From Symbiodinium natans (lineage: Eukaryota; Sar; Dinophyceae; Suessiales; Symbiodiniaceae), in contig CAJNDS010002392.1 of the NCBI GenBank assembly GCA_905221605.1, positions 1 through 64,000 on the forward strand: DNA of 64,000 bases, in the 5' to 3' direction. The translations under genes and the position numbers were made by a program. Positions 1-12,200 of this stretch are shown here, piece by piece. Numbering within the stretch: position 1 is the first letter of the stretch; the number at the start of each line of letters is the position of its first letter. Under the pieces are notes generated by a model. It was given only the letters and a program-made list of their open reading frames with translations. It was not told the origin of the DNA and did not search any database.

Positions 1-32
<32 letters not shown>
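1..32. repeat. poly-C run
   Basis: 32 consecutive C at the window edge, running into degenerate C-rich telomere-like sequence. Such homopolymers are also prone to assembly or sequencing error. Confidence 0.9.
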
Positions 33-177
33 TGCCCCAAAACCCCAAGCCCCAGAGGCCTGAACCCCAAACCAGCCCGAAAGCCCCGAACCCCTAAGCC
101 CCTAAGCCCTTAAGCCACGAAACCCTAAAAACCCCTAAATCCCGAAAGCCTGAAAACCTTCGACCCCCTCCTCCCCT

Positions 178-262
178 AAACCTAAACCCCAAACCCTAAA
201 CACTAAACCCTAAACCCTAAACCCTAAACCCGAAACCCGAAACCCGAACCCCGGAACCCTAA
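178..262. repeat. telomere-type array, C-rich (CCCTAAA)n
   Basis: About ten CCCTAAA units with CCCGAAA variants, directly upstream of the first exon of the dioxygenase gene. Confidence 0.9.
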
Positions 263-283
263 ACCCCTCTCCCCTGGGGGGCG

Positions 284-3200
284 ATGCGCCGTGCCCTGGT
301 GCTTCTGCTGCTCGGGGCATCTGCCAATCCAGACTGTGGCTCCTTGGTTTACCCAAGGGAGCCCGGTACTAGCTAGGGTCTTTGCTCTTTTCGGGGGTTT
401 AGGGTTTGGGGTTGAGGGCTGAGGGGGTTGAGGGTTTAGGGTTTGAGGTTGAGGGTTTAAACCCTAGGGTTTCAGGTTTAGAGCCCTAAGCCCTGAGGGT
501 TGCTGGGAGCCAAGTGCTTGAGGGTGAGGGGCTTACGAGGAGGGTGTACTGAGGTTCATGGTACTTATTCACCAACTATAACTGTACTAAGAACCTGCTT
601 ATAACTATAAGTACAGCTAGTGACAGCTAAAAAGTACAGTGGTCATTGGTTAATAAGTACCATGAACCTCCAAGTAGTGAGTGTTTCCTCATCTTTGATC
701 CTCTCGGGCTGCATTCTTGGGTTAGGGGGCCCTTTATACTGAGAGAACCTCTTAGGGTTACATCTTTAGGGGTACGAGTCTTCATCCCTTGAATTATCGG
801 GTTTTAGTGGTGCGGTTTGGGATCAAGAGTTTAGGATTCTCATATGGGGTTTAGGGTTCCGGGACTTAGGATCATGTGTATGCCTAGTTTAGTTCGTTGG
901 TTTTTGCTGTCTGAAATATGTCCCAAGTAAGGGCATGATTATCACGGGCTCCGACACGTGTTCCTCACTCAGAACGAACACTGGGATGTTGCTTTTCCCG
1001 TTTTGGGTGCTTGGAGTGTTGAGTTTAGGGTTTAGGGTTGGGATGTTCCCCCGTATACTAATCGTCCTTAATAGGGATTATGATCGGGGGGTACTATAAT
1101 AGCCCTATCAAAGACCGTTAGTATAAGGGGAACATCCCAAGGTTTAGGGTTTAGAATTTCGGGCTTAGGGCTGCCTCGCCCAGGCTTGACCACAGTGGGG
1201 AGGGTTTAGGGTTCAGGGTTGAGGGTTGAGGGCCTGATATCGGGGCCTTAGTAGGTAGAATATGGTTTTTTGGGGGGGGGGGGGGGTTATTGTAGTATCA
1301 ATATCAAGGGACTAGAAGGGAATGTTATTAGTAATTCTTCCGACCCCTATATTCGTTGTAGGTCTGGGGTTATAAGGAGCTCAGTTAAGGCTATCATGTA
1401 GGTTGTCTTACTTATATCCCTACTTCTCATTACCCATGAACCTTCAAGTCGTGTTTTAGGGTTTCGGGGATGGCTCTTCCCTGCCCAATCTCCACGGCCA
1501 CGACGAGTGTCCCTTTAAGTTTTGAATTCGTGAAACCAGGCCAAAAGCGCCAGAACAATCCAGAAGGGAAAGAGCAGGACAAGCAAGACAGGCTGAAGGA
1601 TTACCTCTCCGGCGCTGTGTCAGCTGTCATGACCTCTCCAAAGAAGCTGGAAGCGATCGCGAGCGGGTATCCCCACCTTAACCGGCGCGGTGGGCGCGGC
1701 AATGGCAGACGCTTGTGTGAAGGTTTTGTTCAGCAGTGGTGAGCTGAGTGATTGTGCACCGTGCACACCGTGCAAGAAGAGCCCCCGTAGCAGCAGTAGC
1801 AGCAGCAGCAGCACCAGGCAGTTCTGTCGAACCGCTGGCGCGTGTGCCACTCATTCCGCCAACCAGTGTCTTTGCCCAACAATCCACATCCCGTGAAACC
1901 TCAACCCACTGCGCAACCCCTAATCCCCTGAACGAGTCAACCCCGAGACCCCTAAGCTTCCCAAAGCCCACGAAAACCGCTCCATGCTTCAGCCCCTTAA
2001 GCCCCTAAAGCCCCTGCAAACCTCACTAGAAGCTACCCCGAACCCCAATGTCTGTGAGACCCTCAAACCCCCACTCCCTAACCCGAAACCCTACAACCCC
2101 TAAACCCTACAAACCCTAGACACTCTAAACGCTCTAAAGGCCCTAAACGCTCTAAACCCAAAACCCTAACCCCTACACCCTTGACCCAAAACCTAGCTAC
2201 CTACCGCAACCACCCTAAACACCCTAAACCTCCTAAACATCCTAAGCACTTCAAACACCCTAAGCACACTCAAAACCAAGAAGCCCGTAAACACCCTATA
2301 AACCCCCTAAATTCCCTAAACCCCCTAAACGCACTTCACGCCCTAAACACCCTAAGCACCCTAAACACCGTACACGCCCTAAACACCCCAAACACCCTAT
2401 GAACCCTAAACCCCCTAAACACCCCAAACACCCCACTAAACACCCTAAACACCCTAAACACCCCAAACACCCCAAACACCCTAAACCCCCCAAAAACCCT
2501 AAACCCTAAACCCTAAACCCTAAACCCGAAACCCTAAACCCGAAACCCTAAACCCACCAAAAAACCCCCACTCTGCAGGCCTGGAGGTGGCAGATCTCCA
2601 TCCCCTTGGCAGCACCGAGCCAGGATTCAGGAGACGACTTTGAGCTCCTTTTTTGGGCGGGTTTGGGGTTTAGGGTTTGGGGTTTAGGGTTTGGGGTTTG
2701 GGGTTTATGGGGTTTATGGGGTTTAGGGTTTAGGGTTTAGGGTTTAGGGTTTAGGGTTTAGGGTTTAGGGTTTAGGAGTGTCTGGCCGGGGTTTTTAGGC
2801 GATTGAAGGGCTTCAGGGTTGGTGGTTCAGCATAAACACCAAACTCTCTAAACCCTAAACCCAAGAACCCGCACCCTAGGCTCGACAAGCAAAAGGCTCT
2901 TCAGGCTAAACCCCAGCACGGAAGTCAAATTCTGGAGATCTTTCCGCCACTTGTTGCAGTTGCTCGAGCTACACTGTGCGCCAACATGCGGGCCCAGACC
3001 CACCATGAAGCCCCAAAGGTGTTGAAGTCCCTAAAGTCCTGAAGACCTGAGGCCCTGAAGGCCTGCAGCCCCTAAGTCCTAAAGATTCCGAAAGGTCTAC
3101 CGCTCGCAAACCCTGCACCCCAACACCCCAAACCACAGAAGCCAAACAGCCGCAAAGCCGTAGAGGCTAAGCCTACCCTGGGTCCCCTTATGTTCCCTAA

Positions 3201-6200
3201 ACCCTAAACCCTAAACCCTAAACCCTAAACCCTAAACCCTAAGCCCTAAACCCTAAACCCTAAACCCTAAACCCGAAACCCTCAAGACGAAATAAATAGA
3301 AATTTCATGTGATACCACTTTGAATTTCCCATGCTTTTTGTCTAAACAGCTGACAAGCCGAGTTTCAGTAAATTAGTTCAAACTGCTTATGGCAAGCCGA
3401 ATATTCGATTCACTTCAATTCACTTCAATTCACTTCAATTCACTTCAGTTCACTTCAATTCACTTCAATTCACTTCAATTCACTTCAATTCAAAACCCCC
3501 GCAGAGCCCCAGACACCCCCCAGATCCCCAACAGCTGATAAGCCGAGTTTAAGCAAACTAGTGCAAATCGCTTCTGGCAAGCCGAATATTCAGTTCCCTA
3601 AACCCTAAGCCCTAAGCCCTAAGCCCTAAACCCTAAACCCGAAACCCTCAACCCTAAACCCTAAGCCCTCGGCCCTAAGCCCTAAACCCTTAACCCTAAA
3701 CCCTAAACCCTAAGCCCTAAACCTCAAAGCACGGATGCCAGCCAAGGCTCCGTGCTGGCCCTCGACCCGCGCCAGCTTACACCGGCGTGCGTGGCGGAGC
3801 TGCAGGTGCCGCGCGTTGTAAGGGAGGAGGTTGGGGTTTAGGGTTTAGGGTTTAGGGTTTAGGGTTTAGGGTTTAGGGTTTAGGGTTTAGGCTTTAGGGT
3901 TTAGGGTGTAGGGTGTCGGGTTTAGGGTTTAGGGTTTCGGGTGTAGGGTGTAGGGTTTAGGGTTTAAGGTTTAGGGTTTGAGTAATTAGGGTCTGGGGAT
4001 GGAAGCGCGTGGGATTTACGGTTGCTGTGTTCAAGGTCAAGAGGGTAGAGAATGTCGTGGGGTATGGATTCTGCGGGGCTGGCATCTTCTTGGTTGACTT
4101 TCAAAACAACAAAGTTTAGGCTTTCCCGTATGTAAGGGAAGATAAGCACTCCCTAAGCCCCAAAAAGCCCTAAACCCACCTAGCAAAGTACCCAAGAACA
4201 ACACAGCAGCATGTTCAAAGTCCGCGAGTGCCTGGGGACATCAGGTTCGGGTGGGTTCGTGGGTGGTTTAAGCACCACCAACGCTTAGGCTTAGGGCTCA
4301 CAGGTTCAGGGGTGAAGGCTCGGTTTAGGGTGTCAGAGTGTAGAAGAGTGCACAAAGGGTTTTAGTCTTTTCTTCCTGGACCCAAGAACCTAAGCCCAGA
4401 CCAAACCTCAACAAAACTTGCTACTGGCTCGTGGGTAGAAGGCATCAAAAAAAGACTCCCCCTTAAACCCTAAGCCCGAAACCCTATAAACCCCAAATCT
4501 AAGAAAGGCCCCCATTCCGAAACTTGACTGTGGCCCTCAAATCCAACATCCGAAGCACTGAGCTGCGCAATGTCTCTACGCTGTTCTCTGCCCACTGGAC
4601 GAACTCCTGCCCACTGCAACCTCAACCCTAGGAAACCGGAAACCGGAAACCCTAAACCCTAAGCCCTAAATTCTAAACCCTAAACCCTAAACCTAAACCC
4701 CAAGCGCGAACTGCAGGAGCTGGCTGCTCGCCGCGGCTTCGTCCGCTTCAGGAGGCTCATCCGGCTCCGTTGGGGGGAGGGCTTGGGCTTTAGGATTTGA
4801 AACGCTGGGGATAGGGTTTAGGGTTTAGGGTTTCGGGTTTCGGGTTTAGGGTTTAAAGTTAGGGTTTAGGGTTTAGGGATTAGGCCCTTGAGACATGTTG
4901 GATCTTCCCTTCTGGGGTTTGAGAGGATCATATTCAAGAATGTCTGTGAGAGGGCCTTAAGGGGTTAGTCTAGAGAAGTTTAGGGTCTTTGGTGGCTTTA
5001 GGTTTCTGTTTTTCGGCTGCTAGGGTTTGGTATCCTGTACTCGGACACCTGACCCCCTTCAACCCTCAACCCGAAATCCTAAGTCCTAAGCCCTGCACCC
5101 GAAACCCTAGACCCTGGACCCGAAACCCGAAGCCCTCAGTTGCAGCCTCAGCTTGGCTTAGAATGAGCCCCAGTTTGGGGCTCCGGGAGCTGCAACAGGG
5201 TCCATGGTTCAGGGACCTCTGAGAAGCCAGGCCGACGACGATGCCAATCGTATGGAGAGTGCGTGGCCCCTCTGCAGCCAGAAAAGGCCGATGATGATGA
5301 GGAGGACCTGCCGGCTGACCGCCACTGGTTTGCAGGGACCATGCATGACCTCAAGCCACTCCGTCTCACCATCCTCCGAGGGCACGACAGTGATGGGTTT
5401 AGGGTTTTGGGGTTTTTAGGGTTTTAGGGCTTTAGGGTTTAGGGTTTAGGATCGCTATCGCTTGGAATGGACGTGGCGATGTGCACTGGCGTCGACAAGC
5501 TCGTGGATCGGCAGTGGGGCTACAGCGAACTTGACAAGCCGTTGATTCGGCGCGGAGATTTCAGAGCCACCCCGAACACAGCCCCTATACCCTAAGCCCT
5601 AAGCCCGGTAGAACAACAAGAGCCGTAAAACTTGTGAAGCAACTCCGTGCCTGCCTTAAAAACACCGTGCCTGCCTGAAACCCTGAATCCTCCTAAACCC
5701 TACCTGGAGGCTCAGAGGACTTAGTCAGTAGGATAACTCCAATTAGGGTCCCTTTTAGGGTACCTATAAGTCTACTTGCTATCTACCTACTTAGTCCCCT
5801 GACCCTCCAAGTGTACCCGAAAGACTCTTATGCCGTGAGCTGCGCTGCCGAAAGAGAGGCTGGAAAACATCACGGTCGCGGACCTTCTGCGGCGCCTGGG
5901 CCGATTACTGGAAGGTTCACTTCGGGTGGAGGGTTTGGGTTTTCAGGGGTTTTGATTGGGGTTTGGGGTTTAGAGTTTAGGATTGAGGCCTTTAGGGCGA
6001 GAGGCCTTATACCCTAAATCCCTAAACGTCTTCCTTTGGGGAGGTGGCACGACCCTCAGCCGCTCTGATGCCTCAAACCCACAACCAAACTATCCCCAAA
6101 CCCTCAACCACTTCAACCCTTTAAGCCCTACATCCTTAAGCCCTAAGCGCTTAAACACTTACAGCAAAAACACCATGATTCTAGCACACTCGCTGTGGGC

Positions 6201-9200
6201 ACTCAACCCGAATCCCTAAAAGCCCCGACAGCCTGAGCCCGCCTTACAATCCGAGTTAAACAAAAGAAGACCCTACACCTTCAACCCTAGACCCAAAACC
6301 CTAAACCCTAATCCCTAGACCCTAGACCCTAAACCCTAGACCCTAAACCCTAGCCCTACACCCTCAACCACAAGAAGGATCAACCCTGAAACCCTACAAC
6401 CGGTACTGTGCCCAAAAGCTATGGAACTGCGGGGCCTAAATGTCCCGCTTTCAGGCTAAACCCCAACCTCGAAACCCCCAAACCCCAAGCCCCAAACCCT
6501 AAAGCTCTGAACCCTAAAACCCTAAGCCGCAACCCTAGTACCCTAAACCCAAAACCCTAAACCCTAAACCCTAAACCCTAAACCCTACACCCTAAACCCT
6601 GGCATGGCCCCGACCTCCTCAGCCGCCGCAAGGATCTCCCAAAGCTTCGGCGGCCGAGACCTTCGGAAGCAAGTGTTTAGGGGATTTAGGGTTAGGGTTT
6701 AGGGTTTATAGGGTTTATAGGGTTTATAGGGTTTATAGGGTTTATAGGGTTTATAGGGTTTATAGGGTTTATAGGGTTTATAGGGTCTAGGGAGGGCTCA
6801 TGGTTCACGGTTTAGAGGGGGGTTTAGGCTTTGAAGGGGTTGAGGGTTTAGGGTTGGCTGTCGCATCCAGCGAGGCTGAGTGTCGTGTGTACTTTGCTGG
6901 CGCTGGCACCCTAAACCCTAAACCCTAAACCCTAAACCCTAAACCCTAAACCCTAAACCCTAAACCCTAAACCCTAAACCCTAAACCCTAAACCCTAAAC
7001 CCTAAACCCTAAGACATGCCCTATCCGCGATGACCAGTCTTGCTTCGGTGGAGGACTGCTCCGTGGAGCTGCTCGGATTCACGTTATCCTCCCCTCCCCT
7101 CCGGGAAGGGAGGGCTTGCATGGCCTACGTTGTGATGAGACGGCCTGGCGGCCGACCGCTCTGCATGCTTTCAGGCTTCCTGGAGCAGGGTCAAGATGCT
7201 CTGTTGCAGAGTGGACTCGTGGTCCCCTTTGTGCGGGACATGCCCGAGGTGTACCCCCTTGCGACAAAGGTTCTTCGCCTCTCCAAAGCCTGCGTGTTGG
7301 TCTCCCCGAAAGTCGGTCGGGTTACCACACTGCTGCTTAGGGTTTAGGGTTTAGGGTTTAGGGTTTAGGGTTTAGGGTTTAGGGTTTAGGGTTTAGGGTT
7401 TAGGGTTTAGGGTTTAGGGTTTAGGGCTTAGGGTTTAGGGCTTAGGGTTTAGGGTTTAGGGTTAGGGTTTAGGGTTTGGGATTCCAGAACCGCCCCAAGG
7501 CCCAAGTCAAAGGGAGACACGGTTGCTTCCCTGGCAGCCAAGCAAGATGCCATTCTCCCTAAATGGGCTGAACGGCATGTTAGGGCTGAAGGTGTTTCAG
7601 AGTTTAAGGTGCGGGGATTCCGTGGGTTGACTGGCTTGGGGCTCTTGCAGTACGTGGGACATTCTTTTCTGGGCCTTGAAAATCAACAAGCCCCAAACCC
7701 GAGGCCCCTAAACCCTACACCCGAAGCTCTAACCCCTGATGAGGGTTTAAGGGTTTGGGACCTGGAGCGCTTTCAGGTGGGGTATGTCCCTTAAAGGGTT
7801 CAGGGTAGCAGTATGAGAGGCGGAAGCCCCAAGTGTTTATAAGGGCTTAGATGCGCAGTATCTGCCCACCTGTGAGTGTCCTGAACCGTAAACCCAGAGC
7901 CCTAGGCCCTAAACCCTGAACCCGGAACCCTGAACCCTAAACCCTTATAGGGCGTGACCTCAGGCTCATGTTCTGTCAACGCCCCAATCCTGAACAAACC
8001 CCAAGAAAGCCGCCAAGAGTGCTTCAAGCCTTGGGTTTAGGGTTTAGGGTTTAGGGTTTAGGGTTTAGGGTTTAGGGCTTGAAGCCTCAAACCTTCGACC
8101 CGAAGCCCTACGCCAAGATATCCCTCATCTCACTAAACTAAACCCTGACCCCCAAAAGACAATCCTAACGCCAAACGCTAAGCCTTGATGCCATATGAGA
8201 GGTGTTTTCAAAAAGGAATGAACTAAACCCCAAACCCGAAAGCCTAAAGCCTACTTCCTAAACCTAAAACCTTCAAACCCACTTCAACTAGCCCCGTCGA
8301 AACACCAGCTTGTCAGAGACAATTACGAGCATAGCGTTAACAAGGTACGCCCAATGTATCCCGCGGTAGAGGTCTGTTGCAAGCCTTCAACTCCCTGGTT
8401 CTTAGTAGGGAATGAGGGAATGAGGGCCCTATAGAAGCCCTTAAAGGGATTATATAGGGTACCTCATTCCCTCATTCCCTACTAAGAACGACCTTTTTCA
8501 GGATGCTCTCCAAAGAAAGTATGGCCTCGAATCCCTAAACCCTCCCTAAACCTTACACCCTAAACCCGAAACCCGAAACCCGAAACCCGAAACCCGAAAC
8601 CCGAAACCCCAAACCCCAAACCCTAAACCCTAAACCCTAAACCCTAAACCCTAAACCCTAAAGCCTAAACCCTAAACCCTAAACCCTAAACCCCGTCCTT
8701 CACTTCGCACCCGCAAGGAAGTGGTGAGCCGGCACGTGGCCCATGCCCAGAGCCCCGACGATGGCATCCTACGGCTCTCCAACCAGGTACCTTTTCAGTA
8801 AGTTTCCGGGGCAGTCGCCCTAAACCCTAAACCCTAAACCCTAAACCCTAAACCCTAAACCCTAAACCCTAAACCCTAAACCCTAAACCCTAAACCCTAA
8901 ACCCTAAACCCTAAACCCTAAACCCTAAACCCTAAACCCTAAACCCTAAACCCTAAACCCAAAACCCTAAACCCTAAACCCTAACCCCTAAACCTAAACC
9001 CTAAACCCTAAACCCTAAACCCTAAACCCTAAACCCTAAACCCTAAACCCTAAACCCTAAACCCTAAACCCTAGACCCTAAACCCTAAACTCTACTCCAT
9101 AAGGACCTGCATCCACAAGCCCACGCTTGAAATCTTGAGCCCGAAGCCCTCATCCCGAAACCCTTAACCCTAAGCCCTAAACCCAACACCCTGAACCCTA

Positions 9201-12200
9201 AACCCAAAGCCCTAAACTCTAGGTCTTGAGCTCACGGCTTGGGGCTTTGGGGTCTAGGGCTTCCCCTGCGCCCCTGAACCCTGCGCCAAACCTTCACACC
9301 AACCCCCTAGACCCTTCAACCCTTCATGCCTTCAAGCCTTCAACCCTTCAACCTTGAACCGAAACCCTGAAGCCCAAGTTCTAAACCCCAAACTCCCTAA
9401 TCTTACTAAACTCCCTAAACGCTAAACGCAGGGCAGCCCTTGCAAGATGGGTTACCGCAGGGGTCGGCATAATTTCTAACAGTATTCCCTTTCGGGTTTA
9501 GGGTTTAGGGTTTAGGGTTTAGGGTTTAGGGTTTAGGGTTTAGGGTTTAGAGCCCTACTCCAACTACTCAGACCCCTATATTGCCCCGCTAACTCCGAAA
9601 GCGCCTCGCTCCAGGCGGCTCGCGGTGTCGTCGGCGTCGGCCCGCAGCCACTCGCACACTTGAGGGTTTAGGGTTTAGGGTTAGGGGTTTGGGGTTTAGG
9701 GTTTGGGGCTGAGGCCCTGAAGCCCAAAAATCTCGGAGTTCCAGGTGGCACAGCGACGGAAGCACCGAGGCCCGCGTTTTCAGCGACCCGGCGTGAGGAC
9801 TTTGAAAGCTTTTTCTCGATGCTCTCAGCATTCTTTGGGGGGGTTTAGGGGGTTTAGGGGGTTTAGGGGGTTTTGGGGGTTTAGGGGGTTTAGGGGGTTT
9901 AGGAGGTTTAGGGGGTTGAGGAGGTTGAGGAGGTTGAGGGTTACGGGGTGAGGGGGTTGAGCGTCCGAAGCCCACGAAGTCCCAAACCTGTCGGCCCTAA
10001 AGCTGGACGTGAGACGCGATGGAAGTGCCCCAAACCCCAAACCCGAAACTCTGAATTCTGAACTGGAGGTTCATGGGGCACTTGCCAACACCCTCCTCAA
10101 AGTCTTCATACCAAACCTGACGCCCCTAAAACCCATAGCATCGGGGGCCTATGGAGGGTTTCGCAAGACGTTGGAAACTGCGAAGAGCATCCTCACCCCC
10201 GCCCGAGCTCTAACACTGAAACCCAGGCCCTATCTCCCTCGCCCCATGGGTGTGTACATATATACACAGACAGAATTCTACGTCCCTAAAGCCTCTATCT
10301 GTTTGTCTACCCTAAGTATGCCTATGAGACCCCTATGGATTTTTCCTTGTACAATAGCATCTAGCCTGCATATATCAATATATAGCATATTGCATGGTTA
10401 AATTCAGTATACAGTGCATTTTGTTTTGCACCATGTAGCATAAGTTTAATCTAGGGAGAGGAGTGACCCTAAACCCTAAACCCCAAACCCCAAACCCCAA
10501 ACCCCAAGCCCCAAACCCCAAACCCTAAACGCTAAACCCCAAACCCCAAACCCCGGTGACCAGAGCCGAGGCCATCTGCTCTTCCACGCCCAGCAAATGC
10601 CGGCCTCGGGGGGCGAGACGGACTTTGCAGATCTGGCGGCTTTGGCTCAACACCCACGCATTAACAAAAAACAAGTACGTACATGTATTTACAGCATATC
10701 TGTTCACACGAAACTCCGTGATACTAAATAGCTGACTGTACCTACCTTGCCATACTATACTTATACAGTTCCATACGATGCTATACTAGATACTACTCTA
10801 CATATTATTACATCTACTACTGTACTATACTTCACTATGCTACATGATATCGTATTCTACAATATTGCATGCTACATTGCTTTAATCTCATTTCCGGGCT
10901 TTGGCAATCAGATTTGGGGGCTCCAGCCTTGGGCAACTGAAGTTAAGGGGTTTAGGGTTTGAGGTCTGGGGTTTAGGTTTAAGTTGAGGTTAAATGAGCT
11001 CCTGGCCCTGAAAGCCTGCAGCTGAAGATGTGTGGGCCTTCCCGAGGGGGCGGGGCAGGGGGGGGGGGGGGGGGGGGGTTAGGGTTTAGGGTTTGGGGTT
11101 TAGGGTTTAGGGTTTAGGGTTGAGGGTTTAGGGCTTAGGGTTTAGGGTTTAGGGTTTCGGATTTGTTGGCGGGAAGGTCTGCTGCAAACTCCCAACCCAA
11201 CCGCCCCCTCCCCCGCTTAAACGCCGAAATCCCAAACGCTCAACGTGAAACGCGCCGTCAACCCTAAACACTGTGTCTTGAAGCCTCAAGCCCTAAACCC
11301 TAAAGCCTCAAAAAACCTTAAACCCCTAAACCCCTACCTAAACCCCTAAACCCCTAAACCCCTAAACCCCTAAACCCCTAAACCCCTAAACCCCTAAACC
11401 CCTGAACCCCTAAACCCCTAAACCCCTAAACCCCTAAACCCCTAAACCCCTAAACCCCTAAACCCCTAAACCCCTAAACCCCTAAACCCCTAAACCCCTA
11501 AACCTTGAACCCTGAACTCAAGAACTTCCAGCCTCGAGCTTAGGCTGCCGCCTACGAGGCATTGCCTCCCGACTTGCAGGCGCTTTTGAGGGTTTCGGGC
11601 TTAGGGGCTCAGGGTTCTAGGGGGTTTAGGGTTTTAGGGTTTCGGGTTTTTGGGCTTAGGGTTTTAGGGTTTCGGGGTTCGTGTTTAGGGGCTAAGGGTG
11701 TTAGGGGTTCAGGGTTTCGGGTTTAGGGTTGTAGGTAGTGCCGAGTGCCATCAGAAGAAGATGGTTTCGGGTGTGGAGGGTTTTATAGGGTTTATAGGCG
11801 TTGCAGTAGGGTTTGTAGGGTTACAGGGTTTACAGGGATTATAGGGCTTATAGGGTTTAGGGATTCGGCGCTTGATGTTTCATGGGCCATTACAAAATAG
11901 GGCAACAGATAGATTTGCTTCTACTGGTATAACCTGAATTTTATGCCGCTACTTGATCATGGCTAGGACCGAGAGTAGGCCCTTATTCCCTTTTTTTTGG
12001 GGGTACCCTTATAGGCCCTTCAAACCAAAAAGGGCACCCTTTTTATTCCTAGGTTACTGGGATGTCTTGTCTTCTCGCTTAGTTAGCTGATGAGGATCTT
12101 CTCCAAAGAACTAAGAGCCCCAAGAATGAGCCCTAAAACCCTCAAGCCCGAAAACCCACCGAAACCCTAAACCACCCTTCCTAGCGTCCCTCATCTCTAA

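Noticed and set aside
1-262. Window start as a true chromosome end
   Set aside because: The array is short and degenerate, and equal or longer arrays recur across the window in both orientations. These are interstitial repeats.
3411-3490. Regular 10-bp repeat as a CRISPR-like array
   Set aside because: There are no spacers. It is a simple tandem repeat inside a dispersed element, in a eukaryotic context.
4989-5372. Overlapping + and minus open frames around 5.0-5.4 kb
   Set aside because: Shadows of the exon at 5278-5389, which reads in a different + frame with far better composition.
9589-9975. 128-codon minus ORF rich in PKPPKPP
   Set aside because: Mostly antisense of a GGTTTAGGGG-type array. 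Only its last part (9589-9661) could be coding.
10630-10655. TTTGGCTCAA, part of the dinoflagellate spliced-leader consensus
   Set aside because: Only ten bases match, and they lie inside or beside dioxygenase exon 9. No full leader relic was seen anywhere in the window.
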